NCBI GenBank assembly: GCA_028819005.1
Contig: JAPPMP010000003.1
Span: 19,352-83,351, forward strand
Length of the DNA: 64,000 nucleotides
DNA from: Acidimicrobiaceae bacterium
GTDB lineage: Bacteria; Actinomycetota; Acidimicrobiia; Acidimicrobiales; Aldehydirespiratoraceae
Direction: 5' to 3'
The stretch's first letter is position 1. Each line of letters begins with the position of its first letter. Shown one piece after another: positions 28,957 through 39,831 of the stretch. The notes under the pieces are model-generated. The model was not told where the DNA came from. It was given only the letters and a program-made list of their open reading frames with translations, and did no database searches. Both the position numbers and the translations under genes were made by a program.

Positions 28957-29087
28957 GGTGGAACCTCCTAGACGCGTTCAAGCCCTGTTGCCTGCACGCG
29001 GAAAGACCCGGATGCCCAGGTCAGCCAACCACGCTACCGGACTCACACAAGGTGACCAACCTGCGAAGACGGCAGTTCTGGGGTTCA

Positions 29088-29657
29088 TCAGTTGCGGGCC
29101 GTGATGGCCGCGTCGATGCGGGCGAATACTTCGTCTTCGGCGCCCACGCCGTCGACGGTGCTGAGCAGATCCCGTGACGTGAACCAGTCGAGCAGGGGAG
29201 CGGTCTCGGTCTCATAGAGCTCCAGCCGCCGCTGTATCGCCTCGGGCGTGTCGTCCTCGCGGCGACGATCCAACATCCGCTGAGTCACTATCTCGATCGG
29301 CACATCGAGGTTCAAAGCGATACGGAGATCCAGAGACAGACCCTCGAGGATCCCTTCGAGGGCGTTCGCCTGATCGACCGTGCGGGGGAAGCCGTCGAGC
29401 AGCACACCGCGTTCGCTGACGTCGCTGTGGCTGAAGCGTTCCGCGACGATGCCGTTCATGATCTCATCGGAGACGAGGCCGCCGGCATCCATGATCTTGG
29501 AAGCCTGCAGGCCCAGCTCGGTTCCCTGCGCCACCGCCGAGCGCAGCATGTCGCCGGTGCTGACATGAATACAGCCGTGGGCTTCGCAGATCCGAAGCGA
29601 TTGAGTGCCTTTCCCCGACCCCTGACGTCCGAGGATCACCATTCTCAGCGCCGACAT
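29088..29657 (-). CDS. adk: Adenylate kinase
   Basis: Interconverts AMP+ATP and 2 ADP. 189 residues with P-loop ILGRQGSGKGTQ, STGDMLRSAV, LDGFPRTVDQA and DRRREDDTPE; the short, LID-less form. ATG directly follows the secY stop. The map gene that often follows adk is absent; the 131 bases to infA hold no gene. Confidence 0.97.
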   Translation of the reverse strand: MSALRMVILGRQGSGKGTQSLRICEAHGCIHVSTGDMLRSAVAQGTELGLQASKIMDAGGLVSDEIMNGIVAERFSHSDVSERGVLLDGFPRTVDQANALEGILEGLSLDLRIALNLDVPIEIVTQRMLDRRREDDTPEAIQRRLELYETETAPLLDWFTSRDLLSTVDGVGAEDEVFARIDAAITARN

Positions 29658-30986
29658 CTACTGAAGGAACCCTTCGTAGTTGCGCATCGTCAACTGGCTG
29701 TCGATCTGCTTCATCGTCTCAAGGGCCACGCCCGAAGCGATCAACAAAGAGATGCCGCCGAAAGCGAAACCTCCGGCGCCTGCGCCGGCGCCCGACGTCG
29801 TGGGGTCGGTCTCAAGGGTGAACCTGATGATTATCGACGGGACGAGCGCCACGGCGGCAATGAACAACGCACCCGGGAAGGTGATACGGCTCAGGATTCG
29901 AGCCAGGTAGCGCTCGGTCTGAGGCCCGGGACGAATCCCGGGAATGAAGCCGCCCTGCTTGCGGATCGTGTCGGCCTGCTTGGCCGGGTCGAAGGTTATG
30001 GCCGTGTAGAAGTAGGCGAACCCGACGATCAACAGACCGAAGAACACCAGATAGGTGATGGCCGTCGGCTGGGCGAGGTTGTTGTCGACCCAACGCTGAA
30101 TGCTGCCCCCGAATCCACTGCTGGGCAGAGCCACGGCGATCAGGTTGGGAACATACAGAACTGAACTCGCGAAGATGATGGGGATCACACCGGACTGGTT
30201 GACCTTCAAGGGGATGTAGGTGGACTGACCGCCGTACATGCGGCGACCCACCACCCGTTTGGCGAACTGAACCGGGATCCGACGCTGCCCCTGCTCGACG
30301 AACACGATGCAGACGAGCAGGCCGACCGCGACGATGATCAAACCCACAAGAGCGGCGTTGCCGTTCTCGGCTTTGACGGTGGCGCCCTGGGCGGGAAGTG
30401 TCGAAACCACGCTGGTGAAGATCAGCAGCGACATGCCGTTGCCGATACCTCGCTGGGTGATCAGCTCACCCATCCACATCAACAGCGCGGTGCCGCTGGT
30501 GAGCGTCAGAACGACCACGAACACCGTCCAGGCGTTGAACTTGGGCAGCAGGTCGACCGAGACCCCCAACCCGCCGTTGTGGAACAGGAAGGCGAAGCTG
30601 GTGGATTGGACCACGGCGATCGCAATGGTCAGGTACCGGGTCCACTGGGTGATCTTGCGTTGACCCACAGCGCCCTGCTGCTGCCACTGTTCGATCTTGG
30701 GGATGACCACACCGAGGATCTGCATGATGATCGACGAGGTGATGTAGGGCATGATCCCCAGCGCGAAGATCGCGAACTGGGTCAGCGCGCCGCCCGAGAA
30801 GAGCTGCATGTAGGCCAGAATCCCGCCGCTGTTGGCACTGTCTCGCAGAGTCTGGACCGCCTCGATGTCCACGCCTGGAGCGGGAATGAAAGACCCCAGC
30901 CGATAGAGCGCGATCATCGACAAGGTGAAGAGGATCTTCATCCGCAGGTCTGCGACCCTAAAAACATTCAGAACCCGTGAAAGCAC
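29658..30986 (-). CDS. secY: Protein translocase channel SecY
   Basis: 442 residues with about ten membrane spans; N-terminal LYRLGSFIPAPGVD and TRYLTIAIAVVQS are typical, the plug and pore ring follow. Forms the Sec channel in the cytoplasmic membrane. GTG start with GGGGA upstream; sits between rplO and adk as usual. Confidence 0.98.
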   Translation of the reverse strand: MLSRVLNVFRVADLRMKILFTLSMIALYRLGSFIPAPGVDIEAVQTLRDSANSGGILAYMQLFSGGALTQFAIFALGIMPYITSSIIMQILGVVIPKIEQWQQQGAVGQRKITQWTRYLTIAIAVVQSTSFAFLFHNGGLGVSVDLLPKFNAWTVFVVVLTLTSGTALLMWMGELITQRGIGNGMSLLIFTSVVSTLPAQGATVKAENGNAALVGLIIVAVGLLVCIVFVEQGQRRIPVQFAKRVVGRRMYGGQSTYIPLKVNQSGVIPIIFASSVLYVPNLIAVALPSSGFGGSIQRWVDNNLAQPTAITYLVFFGLLIVGFAYFYTAITFDPAKQADTIRKQGGFIPGIRPGPQTERYLARILSRITFPGALFIAAVALVPSIIIRFTLETDPTTSGAGAGAGGFAFGGISLLIASGVALETMKQIDSQLTMRNYEGFLQ

Positions 30987-31002
30987 GGTGGTCCCCTAGT
31001 GG

Positions 31003-31497
31003 TTAGCGGTTGGTGTGTTGGTTGAAACTACCGTGCGGTGGACGACGGTCGCCCCACGGCAGCGCTAATTTCTCGACGCTGCCGCCGGCAGCGGTGATGG
31101 CTGATTCGGCGGACGCGGAGAAGGCGTGGGCCTTCACGTTGATCGCCTGCGAAATTTCACCGCGTCCTAGAATCTTGATCAAGGCGCCCTTTCCGACGAG
31201 TCCCTTCTCAAGCAAGGACTCGGGCGACACCTCGGCAAGGCCCGACTCTTCAAGGGTGTCGAGGTTGATCGCCTGGTACTCGACCCGGAACGGGTTCGTG
31301 AATCCGCGGAGCTTGGGAACGCGCTGCAGCAGCGGCATCTGACCGCCCTCGAAGCCGACAGGGACCTTGCTGCGGGCGCGTTGGCCCTTGTGCCCGCGTC
31401 CAGCGGTCTTTCCGGCCTTGCCGCCGATGCCGCGTGCCTTGCGCTTGGGGCGCCGGTTGCTGCCCTCGGCGGGCTTCAGGTCGTGGAGTCTGATCAT
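31003..31497 (-). CDS. rplO: Ribosomal protein L15 (uL15)
   Basis: 164 residues: [51 protein letters not shown]. The start overlaps the rpmD stop as ATGA. Confidence 0.97.
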   Translation of the reverse strand: MIRLHDLKPAEGSNRRPKRKARGIGGKAGKTAGRGHKGQRARSKVPVGFEGGQMPLLQRVPKLRGFTNPFRVEYQAINLDTLEESGLAEVSPESLLEKGLVGKGALIKILGRGEISQAINVKAHAFSASAESAITAAGGSVEKLALPWGDRRPPHGSFNQHTNR

Positions 31498-31676
31498 TGG
31501 TCAACCTCAGTGACTTCGACTAGATGAGGGACCCGAGCAATCATGCCGCGGATCTCGGGACAATCCTGATGTATCTTGCCGGCGCCGATCCTGCGAAGGC
31601 CGAGAGCCCGCAGAGTGCCTCTCTGCTTGGGCTTGGCGCCGATGGCGGAGCGGACCTGAGTGACTTTGAGAGCCAT
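31494..31676 (-). CDS. rpmD: Ribosomal protein L30 (uL30)
   Basis: 60 residues: [20 protein letters not shown] then [10 protein letters not shown]. The ATG at 31676 overlaps the rpsE stop (TGATG); an upstream in-frame extension would lie inside rpsE and is ignored. Confidence 0.96.
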   Translation of the reverse strand: MALKVTQVRSAIGAKPKQRGTLRALGLRRIGAGKIHQDCPEIRGMIARVPHLVEVTEVDQ

Positions 31677-32296
31677 CACGACACCTCCACAGGAGTGGTC
31701 GGCTCCGAGCCGCGCTGGTTCTGTTGATACGCGGCCCACAGGCCTGCGGGGAGGAACTCGTCGGGATCGAGGCCGCGCAGTCGCGCGATCTCGTCGGGAC
31801 GACGGAGACCGGCCAGTGCATTGATGGTTGCACGAGCGATGTTGATGTTGTTGGACGAGCCGAGCGACTTGCACAGCACGTCGTTGATGCCGGCCTCCTC
31901 GAGGATGGCGCGGGCGGCACCGCCGGCGATAACGCCGGTACCGGGAGCGGCAGGTTTGAGCATCACCCGGCCGGCGCCCATCTCGCCGATGGTCTCATGA
32001 ACTATGGTCGAGCCGGCCATGGCAACGCTGAACAGGTTGCGGCGGGCTTCTTCGGTGCCCTTCTGGATCGCCAGAGGCACCTCTTTGGCCTTGCCGTAGC
32101 CGAGGCCGACCTTGCCGTCGCCGTCGCCGATCACCACCAGAGCGGTGAAGGAGAACCTGCGCCCGCCCTTGACCACCTTGGCGACACGGTTGATGTTGAT
32201 CACCCGGGACTCCCGCAGACCCTCCCCGCCGTCGCGTGGGTTGTCCGGATTGCGCTCCCGGTCGTTGTTTTGTTTTGCAACGCGTTGATTGGCCAT
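31676..32296 (-). CDS. rpsE: Ribosomal protein S5 (uS5)
   Basis: 206 residues; [20 protein letters not shown] and [17 protein letters not shown] are signature stretches. N-terminal 30 residues are basic and Asn-rich, the C terminus slightly extended. TGATG couplings on both sides. Confidence 0.97.
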   Translation of the reverse strand: MANQRVAKQNNDRERNPDNPRDGGEGLRESRVININRVAKVVKGGRRFSFTALVVIGDGDGKVGLGYGKAKEVPLAIQKGTEEARRNLFSVAMAGSTIVHETIGEMGAGRVMLKPAAPGTGVIAGGAARAILEEAGINDVLCKSLGSSNNINIARATINALAGLRRPDEIARLRGLDPDEFLPAGLWAAYQQNQRGSEPTTPVEVS

Positions 32297-32736
32297 CAGA
32301 ACTTCAGTCCTCCCTCGCGGGCTGCATCGGCAAGCGCGGCAACCTGGCCGTGGTAGCGGAAACCCCCACGATCGAACACCACCGTCTCGACTCCGGCGGC
32401 CTTGGCCCGTTCAGCCAGAGCCGCACCGACTCTGCCGGCCGTTTCGATGTTGCTGTTGGAACCAGTGCTGTTGGAACCGGTGCTGTTGGCGCCGCCGCTT
32501 TTGGCGGCAGCCTTGCTTTTGGGGCTTCCGGCGGCCTTGGGTCGAAGTTCCTGTTCAGTTGAAGCTGCGGACGCGAGCGTGTTGCCCAGCGAATCGTCGA
32601 TGATCTGGGCGGAGATGTGCCGGTTGGAGCGGTGCACAGCGAGGCGCGGCCGTTGAGCCGTGCCACGCAGCGTCTTGCGAATCCGGTAGTGGCGGCGGCG
32701 GCGGTCCAGGTGGCGCTTCTTGGCGGTGTAGGACAT
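32296..32736 (-). CDS. rplR: Ribosomal protein L18 (uL18) with low-complexity insertion
   Basis: 146 residues against about 120 usually; binds 5S rRNA. Conserved [20 protein letters not shown] and [14 protein letters not shown] frame an insertion at residues about 65-97 rich in Lys/Ala then [15 protein letters not shown]. The DNA there (about 32446-32544) contains tandem copies of gttggaaccagtgctgttgg. The ATG at 32736 overlaps the rplF stop as TAATG. Confidence 0.96.
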   Translation of the reverse strand: MSYTAKKRHLDRRRRHYRIRKTLRGTAQRPRLAVHRSNRHISAQIIDDSLGNTLASAASTEQELRPKAAGSPKSKAAAKSGGANSTGSNSTGSNSNIETAGRVGAALAERAKAAGVETVVFDRGGFRYHGQVAALADAAREGGLKF

Positions 32737-33275
32737 TACTTGGCTGCCTTTCCGGCCTTGCGAATCACTCGTTCGTTCGCATAGCGGATGCCTTTGCCCT
32801 TGTAGGGCTCGGGCTTGCGCCACTTGCGAATGTCGGCGGCCACTTGGCCGACCAACTGCTTGTCGATTCCTTTGACGAAGATCTGGGTCTGTTGCGGGAC
32901 CTCGAACTCGATCCCTTCCGGAGCCTCGATGTTGACGCTGTGGCTGAAACCGAGCGCCAACTCGAGCTTGTCCTTGCCCTTGGCGACGGCCCGGTAACCG
33001 ATCCCGTGGATCTGGAGCTCCTTGCTGAAACCTTCGGTCACGCCCAGGATCATGTTTTGGATCAACGAGCGCACCAGGCCGTGAAACGCCTTCGATTCAC
33101 TGCTGTCGTCGGGGCGCTCAACCACTAGGACTCCGTCGTTGGAGTTGACGGTGATGCCACCGGGCAACTTCTGGCTGAGGGTGCCCTTGGCGCCCGTGAC
33201 CGTCACTGAACCCCGGCTGATCGAAACGTCCACACCGTCGGGAACGGTGACAGGTGCTCTACCGACGCGACTCAT
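32736..33275 (-). CDS. rplF: Ribosomal protein L6 (uL6)
   Basis: 179 residues: [17 protein letters not shown], two L6 repeats, and the end [14 protein letters not shown]. Standard length and place. Confidence 0.97.
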   Translation of the reverse strand: MSRVGRAPVTVPDGVDVSISRGSVTVTGAKGTLSQKLPGGITVNSNDGVLVVERPDDSSESKAFHGLVRSLIQNMILGVTEGFSKELQIHGIGYRAVAKGKDKLELALGFSHSVNIEAPEGIEFEVPQQTQIFVKGIDKQLVGQVAADIRKWRKPEPYKGKGIRYANERVIRKAGKAAK

Positions 33276-33284
33276 ATCTCCTCC

Positions 33285-33689
33285 TCACCAGACAAAGCAA
33301 AGGATCTCGCCGCCCATGCGGTTCTTCCTTGCTTCTCGATCGGACATGAGGCCTTTGTTGGTCGAAACGACCGCCACGCCGAGACCTCCCTGGACACGGG
33401 GGATCTCATCACGCCTGCGGTAGATGCGCAGACCGGGTTTGGACACGCGTGCAAGGCCGGAGATGACCCGGGCCCGTTCAGGCGAGTACTTCATCTCGAT
33501 GGTCAGGGTCCTGCCGGGACGGTCACCGTTGTCGACTTCAGTGAAAGAACTGATGTAACCCTCGTTCTTCAGCAGGCCGGCCAGCGCCAACTTCTGCTTC
33601 GAAGAGGGCATCGCCACCTCGTCGTGCATAGCGACATTGGCGTTGCGGATGCGGGTGAGCATGTCTGAAATCGGGTCGGTCATTGTCAT
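33285..33689 (-). CDS. rpsH: Ribosomal protein S8 (uS8)
   Basis: 134 residues: MTMTDPISDMLTRIRNAN at the N terminus, STNKGLMSDREARKNRMGGE near the C terminus. In E. coli S8 represses the spc operon; a regulatory RNA site was not identified here. Confidence 0.97.
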   Translation of the reverse strand: MTMTDPISDMLTRIRNANVAMHDEVAMPSSKQKLALAGLLKNEGYISSFTEVDNGDRPGRTLTIEMKYSPERARVISGLARVSKPGLRIYRRRDEIPRVQGGLGVAVVSTNKGLMSDREARKNRMGGEILCFVW

Positions 33690-33704
33690 AGCTGCGTCAC
33701 CTCC

Positions 33705-33890
33705 TCACCAACTGGCCTTTTTCACACCGGGCAGTTCGCCTGCGTGGACCATGTTGCGCAGACAGACTCGGCACAGGCCGAAGCGGCGATACACCGAGCG
33801 TGGTCGTCCGCAGCGACGGCACCGGGTGTAGGCGCGCACCTTGAACTTCGGAGTGCGCTTCTGTTTTTGCTTGAGTGCTTTTTTTGCCAT
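33705..33890 (-). CDS. rpsN: Ribosomal protein S14, zinc-binding type (uS14)
   Basis: 61 residues of the short form. Zinc ligands CRRC and CRVC are present ([25 protein letters not shown]), so this is the zinc-containing type Z protein. Confidence 0.97.
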   Translation of the reverse strand: MAKKALKQKQKRTPKFKVRAYTRCRRCGRPRSVYRRFGLCRVCLRNMVHAGELPGVKKASW

Positions 33891-33893
33891 GGG

Positions 33894-34460
33894 TCATTGC
33901 CCTTCGCGTCGGAACGGGAAACCGAACGACGAGAGCAGCGCCCTGCCCTGTTCATCGGTTGTCGCCGTCGTAACAATCGTGATGTCCATGCCTCGGGTGG
34001 CACCGACCGTGTCGTAGTCGATCTCGGGGAAGATGAGCTGTTCGGTCACCCCGAAGGTGTAGTTGCCGTTGCCGTCGAAGGACTTCAGCGAGAGTCCGCG
34101 GAAGTCCCGGATTCGCGGGATGGCCAGCGAGATGAGCCGGTCGAAGAACTCGTACATGCGGTTGCCGCGGAGAGTGACCTTGCAACCGATGGCCTGGCCC
34201 TCGCGTAGCTTGAAGCTGGCGAGCGACTTTTTGGCCCGGGTGACGACCGGCTTCTGGCCGGCGATCGTGGTCATGTCCGCAAGTGCGGATTCGAGCAGCT
34301 TCGCCGAACCGACTGCTTCGCCGACGCCCATGTTGAGAACGATCTTCTCGAGCTTGGGGACCATCATCAGGTTGGGCAAGCCGAGTTCGTCCATGAGAGC
34401 CGCGCGGATCTCGTCGTTGTAGCGGGTGCGGAACCGGGGTGCATAGGTGGTGCCGGCCAT
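33894..34460 (-). CDS. rplE: Ribosomal protein L5 (uL5)
   Basis: 188 residues; binds 5S r[21 protein letters not shown] and [20 protein letters not shown] are diagnostic. The ATG at 34460 overlaps the rplX stop (TGATG); a TTG one codon earlier is less likely. Confidence 0.97.
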   Translation of the reverse strand: MAGTTYAPRFRTRYNDEIRAALMDELGLPNLMMVPKLEKIVLNMGVGEAVGSAKLLESALADMTTIAGQKPVVTRAKKSLASFKLREGQAIGCKVTLRGNRMYEFFDRLISLAIPRIRDFRGLSLKSFDGNGNYTFGVTEQLIFPEIDYDTVGATRGMDITIVTTATTDEQGRALLSSFGFPFRREGQ

Positions 34461-34795
34461 CAAATCTCCACTCCGGTGCGGCGGCAGATGCGGACCTTCT
34501 GGCCCTCTTCGGTGATCAGGTAGCCGACGCGGGTGGCCTTGCCGTCCCCTGGACTCACCACTGCGACGTTGGACACGTCGATCGGCATGGCTTTGTCGAT
34601 GATTCCACCCTGCTGGTCGCCGCGGGTAGGGGCCTGGTGCTTGCGCGCGACGTTGACCCCCTCGACGATGACCTTCCCTTTTTCAGGAATGGCCCGTTCC
34701 ACCACGCCCTCGGCTCCCTTGTCCTTGCCTGACAGGACGACGACTCGGTCGCCTGCATGGATCTTCATCGGGGCGTGCTTCTTTCTGACGCTCAT
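34460..34795 (-). CDS. rplX: Ribosomal protein L24 (uL24)
   Basis: 111 residues with the KOW motif [20 protein letters not shown]. The ATG at 34795 overlaps the rplN stop as TGATG; a GTG lies one codon upstream. Confidence 0.97.
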   Translation of the reverse strand: MSVRKKHAPMKIHAGDRVVVLSGKDKGAEGVVERAIPEKGKVIVEGVNVARKHQAPTRGDQQGGIIDKAMPIDVSNVAVVSPGDGKATRVGYLITEEGQKVRICRRTGVEI

Positions 34796-35163
34796 CACAG
34801 AACCTCCGGGGCCAGTGAGACGATGCGCATGAACTGCTTGTCACGCAGTTCGCGGCCTACGGGCCCGAAAATACGTGTGCCGCGGGGCTGACGCTGCTCG
34901 TTGATCAGCACCGCAGCGTTCTCGTCGAAGCGGATGTAGCTGCCGTCTGGGCGGCGCTTCTCCTTCTTGACGCGGACGACCACGCAGCGGACGACATCGC
35001 CCTTCTTGACCTGTGCTCCCGGGATGGCGTCTTTGACGGTCGCCACGAACACGTCGCCGATCGACGCATAGCGACGCTTCGAGCCGCCGAGGACCTTGAT
35101 GCACAAGACCTCCTTCGCTCCCGAGTTGTCGGCGACCCGAAGCCGCGACTCTTGCTGGATCAC
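34795..35163 (-). CDS. rplN: Ribosomal protein L14 (uL14)
   Basis: 122 residues: [53 protein letters not shown]. Starts with GTG overlapping the rpsQ stop (GTGA). Confidence 0.97.
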   Translation of the reverse strand: MIQQESRLRVADNSGAKEVLCIKVLGGSKRRYASIGDVFVATVKDAIPGAQVKKGDVVRCVVVRVKKEKRRPDGSYIRFDENAAVLINEQRQPRGTRIFGPVGRELRDKQFMRIVSLAPEVL

Positions 35164-35429
35164 TTGGCACGCTCCAAGACTTCCACGAGTCGCCAGCGCT
35201 TGTTCTTGGAGAGCGGACGAGTTTCTTGAACCCGGACGCGGTCGCCCACATTGAGAGTGTTCTCCTCATCGTGGACATGGAGGCGCTTGGTGCGTTGGAT
35301 GGTCTTCGAATAGCGACGGTGCTGGACGCGGTCGATTGCCTCCACCACGGCGGTCTTGTCCATCTTGTTGGACACGACGAGGCCCTCGCGTGCTTTGCGG
35401 GCGTTGCGCTGCTCAGTTGCTTGGGTCAT
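35160..35429 (-). CDS. rpsQ: Ribosomal protein S17 (uS17)
   Basis: 89 residues from the ATG at 35429, one base after the rpmC stop. Contains [14 protein letters not shown] and [20 protein letters not shown]. Longer reading into rpmC rejected. Confidence 0.97.
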   Translation of the reverse strand: MTQATEQRNARKAREGLVVSNKMDKTAVVEAIDRVQHRRYSKTIQRTKRLHVHDEENTLNVGDRVRVQETRPLSKNKRWRLVEVLERAK

Positions 35430-35430
35430 T

Positions 35431-35658
35431 TCAGGCCTCCTTGGCCGCCTCGAGCGTTTCCGCGTCGGCGATCTCACGGGCCCGCAGCTCGGTCAGCACG
35501 CGGGCGACGTCTTTCTTGACGGCTTTCAGAGCAGCCGAATTGTCGAGTTGGTTGGTGGCGAACTGGAAGCGCAGGTTGAACAGTTCTTCCTTGTAGTCGG
35601 CGAGACGCTCGAAGAGGTCCGTGTCGCCCATCTCCACCAGTGACGTCTTCTTGGCCAT
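35431..35658 (-). CDS. rpmC: Ribosomal protein L29 (uL29)
   Basis: 75 residues; helical [20 protein letters not shown] and [20 protein letters not shown] are typical, lining the exit tunnel. Directly abuts rplP. Confidence 0.96.
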   Translation of the reverse strand: MAKKTSLVEMGDTDLFERLADYKEELFNLRFQFATNQLDNSAALKAVKKDVARVLTELRAREIADAETLEAAKEA

Positions 35659-36074
35659 CAGAAGCCCTCCTCACGGGTCACGAAGCGGGCTTTGATCGGC
35701 ATCTTCTGGATGGCGCGTTCGATCGCTGCGCGGGCGATGTTCTCGTCGTGGTACGACAGTTCGTAGAGGATGCGACCGGGTTTGACGACGGCGACCCAAT
35801 GCTCCGGGTTGCCTTTGCCCGACCCCATCCGGGTCTCGGCGGGCTTGCTCGTCACCGGCTTGTCCGGGAAGACATTGATCCAGACCTTGCCGCCGCGCTT
35901 GATGTGGCGGGTCATGGCGATACGGCCGGCCTCGATCTGACGGGCGGTGATCCATCCGGGCTCGAGAGCCTGGATGCCGAAATCGCCGTAGGTGACCTCG
36001 GTTGCGCCCTTGGCGATGCCTTTGGTGCGGCCCCGGTGATGTTTGCGATGTTTGACTTTTTTCGGCATCAACAT
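35658..36074 (-). CDS. rplP: Ribosomal protein L16 (uL16)
   Basis: 138 residues: [60 protein letters not shown]. The ATG at 36074 has GAGG eight bases upstream; a second ATG two codons on is possible. Confidence 0.97.
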   Translation of the reverse strand: MLMPKKVKHRKHHRGRTKGIAKGATEVTYGDFGIQALEPGWITARQIEAGRIAMTRHIKRGGKVWINVFPDKPVTSKPAETRMGSGKGNPEHWVAVVKPGRILYELSYHDENIARAAIERAIQKMPIKARFVTREEGF

Positions 36075-36084
36075 GACGGCAACC

Positions 36085-36984
36085 TCAGTCGTTCGCTCGG
36101 AAGTGTGGAGTCTCGCTGTGCTCGCGAGTCGAGGCTTCGATGGCGTCCTCCTCGTCGAGGAGCTTCTCGAACTCGGGATCGGCTTCTTTGATGAGCGGCG
36201 CCGGCTCTTCGTCGATATCCAACTCGCGTTCGGGAGTTTCACGGCGGCGGGCAGCGGCCGAAGAGACGATCTTGCGGGCCCTAGACTGGCCGGAGGTCTC
36301 ACCGGTGGCCATCGCGGCTTCGAGGGTGGCCTTGTCTTCGGTCTGGGTCTTGTAGGGCAGGATGTCGCCCTTGTAGAGCCATACCTTCACGCCGATCAGC
36401 CCATAGGTGGTCGGGGCCTCGCGGAATCCGTAGTCGACGTCGGCGCGGAGCGTATGCAGCGGCACGCGGCCTTCGAGGTACCATTCGTTGCGGGCCATTT
36501 CCGATCCGCCGAGACGGCCCGAGCACTGCACCCGGATGCCGAGGGCGCCGGCTTTCTGTGCGTTCTGCACAGCACGCTTCATGGCACGCCGGAACGCCAC
36601 GCGGCCCGCCAGCTGGTCGGCGATGCCCTGGGCGATCAGCGCGGCGTCGAACTCCGGTTGTTTGATCTCTTGGATGTTGAGCTGGACTTTGGCGTTGCCG
36701 GTGATCTTCGTCAGCCCGGAGCGCAGGCGGTCTGCCTCGCTGCCGCGGCGACCGATGACAATCCCAGGACGGGCTGTGTGAACGTCCACACGGAGCCGGT
36801 CGCGGGTGCGCTCGACCTCGACGCGGCTGATGGCCGCGTGGGGGAGTTCGGTGAACAGGAAGTCACGGATCTGCCAGTCCTCGATCACGTTGTCGGCGTA
36901 CTCCTGGCGGTCGGCGAACCAACGGCTCTTCCATTCGGTGGTGACGCCGAGGCGGAATCCGTAGGGGTTGACCTTCTGTCCCAT
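36085..36984 (-). CDS. rpsC: Ribosomal protein S3 (uS3) with acidic tail
   Basis: 299 residues; KH domain ([18 protein letters not shown]) and C-terminal domain ([20 protein letters not shown]). A Glu/Asp-rich extension of roughly 70 residues follows the core. The ATG at 36984 overlaps the rplV stop (TGATG). Confidence 0.97.
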   Translation of the reverse strand: MGQKVNPYGFRLGVTTEWKSRWFADRQEYADNVIEDWQIRDFLFTELPHAAISRVEVERTRDRLRVDVHTARPGIVIGRRGSEADRLRSGLTKITGNAKVQLNIQEIKQPEFDAALIAQGIADQLAGRVAFRRAMKRAVQNAQKAGALGIRVQCSGRLGGSEMARNEWYLEGRVPLHTLRADVDYGFREAPTTYGLIGVKVWLYKGDILPYKTQTEDKATLEAAMATGETSGQSRARKIVSSAAARRRETPERELDIDEEPAPLIKEADPEFEKLLDEEDAIEASTREHSETPHFRAND

Positions 36985-37730
36985 CAGACTTCCTCTCCGG
37001 TGTTCTCGCTCTTTTTCTTGGCGTCGCTGTCTTCATCTGCGCTGTCTTCGGTTTCGGCAGCGTCTTCGGTGGCGCTGTCTTCGGTTTCGACAGCGTCTTC
37101 ATCTGCTGTGTCTTTGGTGGCGCTGTCTTCGGTGGTGCCGGGAGCATCACCTTCTGCCAGCGCCTTCTCGGTGGCGGCCACGATCTCAGCGGCCTGATCC
37201 TCGACTGTCGGTTCAGGCTCTGGTGTCTCTTCGGTCTCGTCTTCGATCTCGCCGACCTGCTCGCGTTCGCGGCTTCGTTGAACTCTGCGTCGGCGGGCCT
37301 CAGCTGCGTTGCCGGAGACGCTGCGACCGCGGATCGCCTCTCGTTCGCGAAGCGCCTCAAGGGTGGCCTCGTCGTATTGGCTCACGATCACGGTGATATG
37401 GCAAGTCCGCTTCAGAATGGAGGTGGAGCGACCACGGGCCCGCGGCCGGCCCCTCTTGAGGGTCATTCCCTCATCGGCGTAGCAGGCCGAGACGAACAGG
37501 TCCTCGGCCATCAGGTTGTCGTTGTGGGCTGCGTTGGCCACCGCAGAATCCAGCACCTTGGACACGTCTTTGCTGATCTGACGTTCGGAGAAGGCCAGAA
37601 TCTCAGAGGCCTCGCCGTAAGACTTGTTGCGGATCTGGTTGAGCACCTCGCGAGCCTTGGACGCCGACGATCGAACGTACTTTGCCTGAGCGAGCGTTCC
37701 GGGGCGTTCGTTGGTCTTGGGACCGGTCAT
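36984..37730 (-). CDS. rplV: Ribosomal protein L22 (uL22) with long acidic repeat tail
   Basis: 248 residues, about twice the usual length. The core through residue about 125 is normal ([37 protein letters not shown]). Then a basic stretch and an acidic repeat tail of [20 protein letters not shown] type, coded by gctgtcttcggtttc repeats at about 37020-37140. The core lines the peptide exit tunnel; the tail would extend from the ribosome surface. Coupled to rpsS and rpsC by TGATG. Confidence 0.96.
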   Translation of the reverse strand: MTGPKTNERPGTLAQAKYVRSSASKAREVLNQIRNKSYGEASEILAFSERQISKDVSKVLDSAVANAAHNDNLMAEDLFVSACYADEGMTLKRGRPRARGRSTSILKRTCHITVIVSQYDEATLEALREREAIRGRSVSGNAAEARRRRVQRSREREQVGEIEDETEETPEPEPTVEDQAAEIVAATEKALAEGDAPGTTEDSATKDTADEDAVETEDSATEDAAETEDSADEDSDAKKKSENTGEEV

Positions 37731-38008
37731 CAGCGACGGGCTCCCCGTTCCTGGCCCGCGTGGAACTTGAAAGTGCGGGTTGGGGCGAACTCGCCGAGTT
37801 TGTGACCGACCATCGATTCGGTCAGATAGACCGGCACGTGCTTGCGACCGTCGTGGACTGCGATCGTGTGGCCCACCATGTCAGGGATGATGGTCGAACG
37901 TCGCGACCAGGTCTTGATGACCTTCTTGGCGCCCGATTCGTTGAGAGCGTCCACCTTTTTGAGAAGGTGGTCATCTACGAAAGGACCCTTCTTGAGACTA
38001 CGCGGCAT
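37730..38008 (-). CDS. rpsS: Ribosomal protein S19 (uS19)
   Basis: 92 residues: [52 protein letters not shown]. Normal length. Confidence 0.98.
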   Translation of the reverse strand: MPRSLKKGPFVDDHLLKKVDALNESGAKKVIKTWSRRSTIIPDMVGHTIAVHDGRKHVPVYLTESMVGHKLGEFAPTRTFKFHAGQERGARR

Positions 38009-38013
38009 AACTG

Positions 38014-38850
38014 TTACCTCCGCGAACCGCGTGTCCGGCGACGGCGCACGATCAGCTTGTCGGATTCCTGTTTCTTCTTGCGGGTTCGGCCTTCGGGCTT
38101 GCCCCAGGGCGAGACCGGATGGCGACCGCCTGAAGTCTTGCCCTCGCCGCCACCGTGGGGGTGGTCGACCGGGTTCATGGCGACGCCGCGGGTCTGGGGG
38201 CGCTTGCCCTTCCAGCGGTTGCGTCCGGCTTTGCCGATCTTGAGGAGTTCATGGGCTGAATTGCCCACCTCGCCGACCGTGGCACGACAATCGATCGGCA
38301 CCCGGCGCATCTCCGTGCTCGGGAGGCGCAGGGTGGCGTAGTTGCCCTCCTTGGCGACCATGTGGATCGCAGCTCCGGCCGAGCGGCCCATCTTGGCGCC
38401 GGCGCCGGCCTTGAGCTCCACGTTGTGGACTACGGTGCCGACGGGAATGTAGCGCAGCGGCAAAGCGTTGCCGACCCGAATGTCGGCGCCCCTCCCAGAC
38501 TGCAGTTTGTCGCCCACTTTGAGATCACGGGGAGCGAGGATGTAGCGCTTCTCGCCGTCGTGATAGTGCAGAAGAGCGATATTGCAGGTTCGGTTGGGGT
38601 CGTATTCGATGGATGCGACCGTCGCCATCACACCGTCTTTGGCGCGGTGGAAATCGATTGTTCGGTAGCGCCGCTTGTGGCCGCCGCCGCGGTGACGAGA
38701 AGTCTTCCGGCCGTGGTTGTTGCGCCCGCCGGTGCTGGACTTTCCGCTGACGAGGCTGCGTTCGGGCGTCTTCGAAGTGATCTCGGAGAAATCAGAGGAC
38801 GTCTGGAAACGACGTCCGGGACTTGTCGGTTTGCGTTTGCGAATACCCAT
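38014..38850 (-). CDS. rplB: Ribosomal protein L2 (uL2)
   Basis: 278 residues; [20 protein letters not shown], and the peptidyl-transferase-near [19 protein letters not shown], fully conserved. Confidence 0.98.
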   Translation of the reverse strand: MGIRKRKPTSPGRRFQTSSDFSEITSKTPERSLVSGKSSTGGRNNHGRKTSRHRGGGHKRRYRTIDFHRAKDGVMATVASIEYDPNRTCNIALLHYHDGEKRYILAPRDLKVGDKLQSGRGADIRVGNALPLRYIPVGTVVHNVELKAGAGAKMGRSAGAAIHMVAKEGNYATLRLPSTEMRRVPIDCRATVGEVGNSAHELLKIGKAGRNRWKGKRPQTRGVAMNPVDHPHGGGEGKTSGGRHPVSPWGKPEGRTRKKKQESDKLIVRRRRTRGSRR

Positions 38851-38853
38851 GGC

Positions 38854-39144
38854 TCAGGCCTCGAACAGATCGATTGAGTCACCCTCGGCGAGAGTGACGC
38901 GGGCACGCTTTTGGTCGCTGCTGCGAACCCAGCGACCTGAGCGCCGTTCGCGCCTGCGTTTGCCCTTGCGGTTGAGCGTGTTCACCTTCAGCACCGAAAC
39001 GTCGAAGATCGTCTCGACGGCGTCGCGGATCTCGGACTTGGAAGCCTTGGGCGCCACAACGAAGGTGTAGACGCCCTCTTCAAGCAACGCGTAGGACTTC
39101 TCAGAGACAACGGGGCGCAGGATGACGTCACGATGGTCTTTCAC
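38854..39144 (-). CDS. rplW: Ribosomal protein L23 (uL23)
   Basis: 96 residues: [20 protein letters not shown] and [20 protein letters not shown]. Docking site at the tunnel exit. Overlaps rplD by 4 bases. Confidence 0.97.
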   Translation of the reverse strand: MKDHRDVILRPVVSEKSYALLEEGVYTFVVAPKASKSEIRDAVETIFDVSVLKVNTLNRKGKRRRERRSGRWVRSSDQKRARVTLAEGDSIDLFEA

Positions 39145-39830
39145 TGCTCCTCCTCGTTGCCGGTTTGAGTCTGCGGTCCGGTGGTTGCGTGGTCGAGCGT
39201 CGCTTTGGTGAACACGACCACATCGGAATCCAAGACGTCGTGGGTGTTGAGTTCAGCTGAGTGCAGACAGGACACGTGCGGAAGATTGCGGAAGCTCTTC
39301 TGGGCGTTGCCGTCATCGTCGCCGAGGACGACGAGAACCTTGCCAACCGCGCCGATGGCCTCGAGCGCTGCGCTCGCGTCCTTGGTCTTGGGAGTCTCGA
39401 AGCTCCACTCGTCGACCACAATGACGTTGCCCTCGCAGGCCCGGTCGGACAGTGCGCCGGCCAAGGCGAGTTTGATCATCTTCTTCGGTGTCCGCTGGCT
39501 GTAGTCGCGGGGTTTGGGGCCGTGGGCGATACCGCCGCCACGCCAGATCGGCGAGTTGCGTGATCCCGCTCGGGCGCGGCCCGTGCCCTTCTGGCGCCAC
39601 GGTTTTGCGCCTCCGCCACGAACCTCGGAGCGGCTCTTGGTGCTGTGGGTGCCGGCTCTTCTGGCGGCGAGTTGCGCCGTGACGACCTGATGCATCACTG
39701 CAATATTCGGCTCGACGTCGAAGAGGTCGGCAGCCAGAGCCACCTTGCCGGCGTCGGCGCCCTGCTGCGTTTTCACGATGACGGTCTTCTCGGCGTCCGG
39801 GGCTTTCTTGGGAGTCTGGGCCTCAGCCAT
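39141..39830 (-). CDS. rplD: Ribosomal protein L4 (uL4)
   Basis: 229 residues: [37 protein letters not shown] use the ATG at 39830; a GTG at 39839 would overlap rplC by 8 bases. In E. coli L4 represses the S10 operon. Confidence 0.96.
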   Translation of the reverse strand: MAEAQTPKKAPDAEKTVIVKTQQGADAGKVALAADLFDVEPNIAVMHQVVTAQLAARRAGTHSTKSRSEVRGGGAKPWRQKGTGRARAGSRNSPIWRGGGIAHGPKPRDYSQRTPKKMIKLALAGALSDRACEGNVIVVDEWSFETPKTKDASAALEAIGAVGKVLVVLGDDDGNAQKSFRNLPHVSCLHSAELNTHDVLDSDVVVFTKATLDHATTGPQTQTGNEEEQ

Positions 39831-39831
39831 C

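Noticed and set aside
28957-29087. Methionine aminopeptidase gene between adk and infA
   Set aside because: Only 131 bases are available and no similarity is seen.
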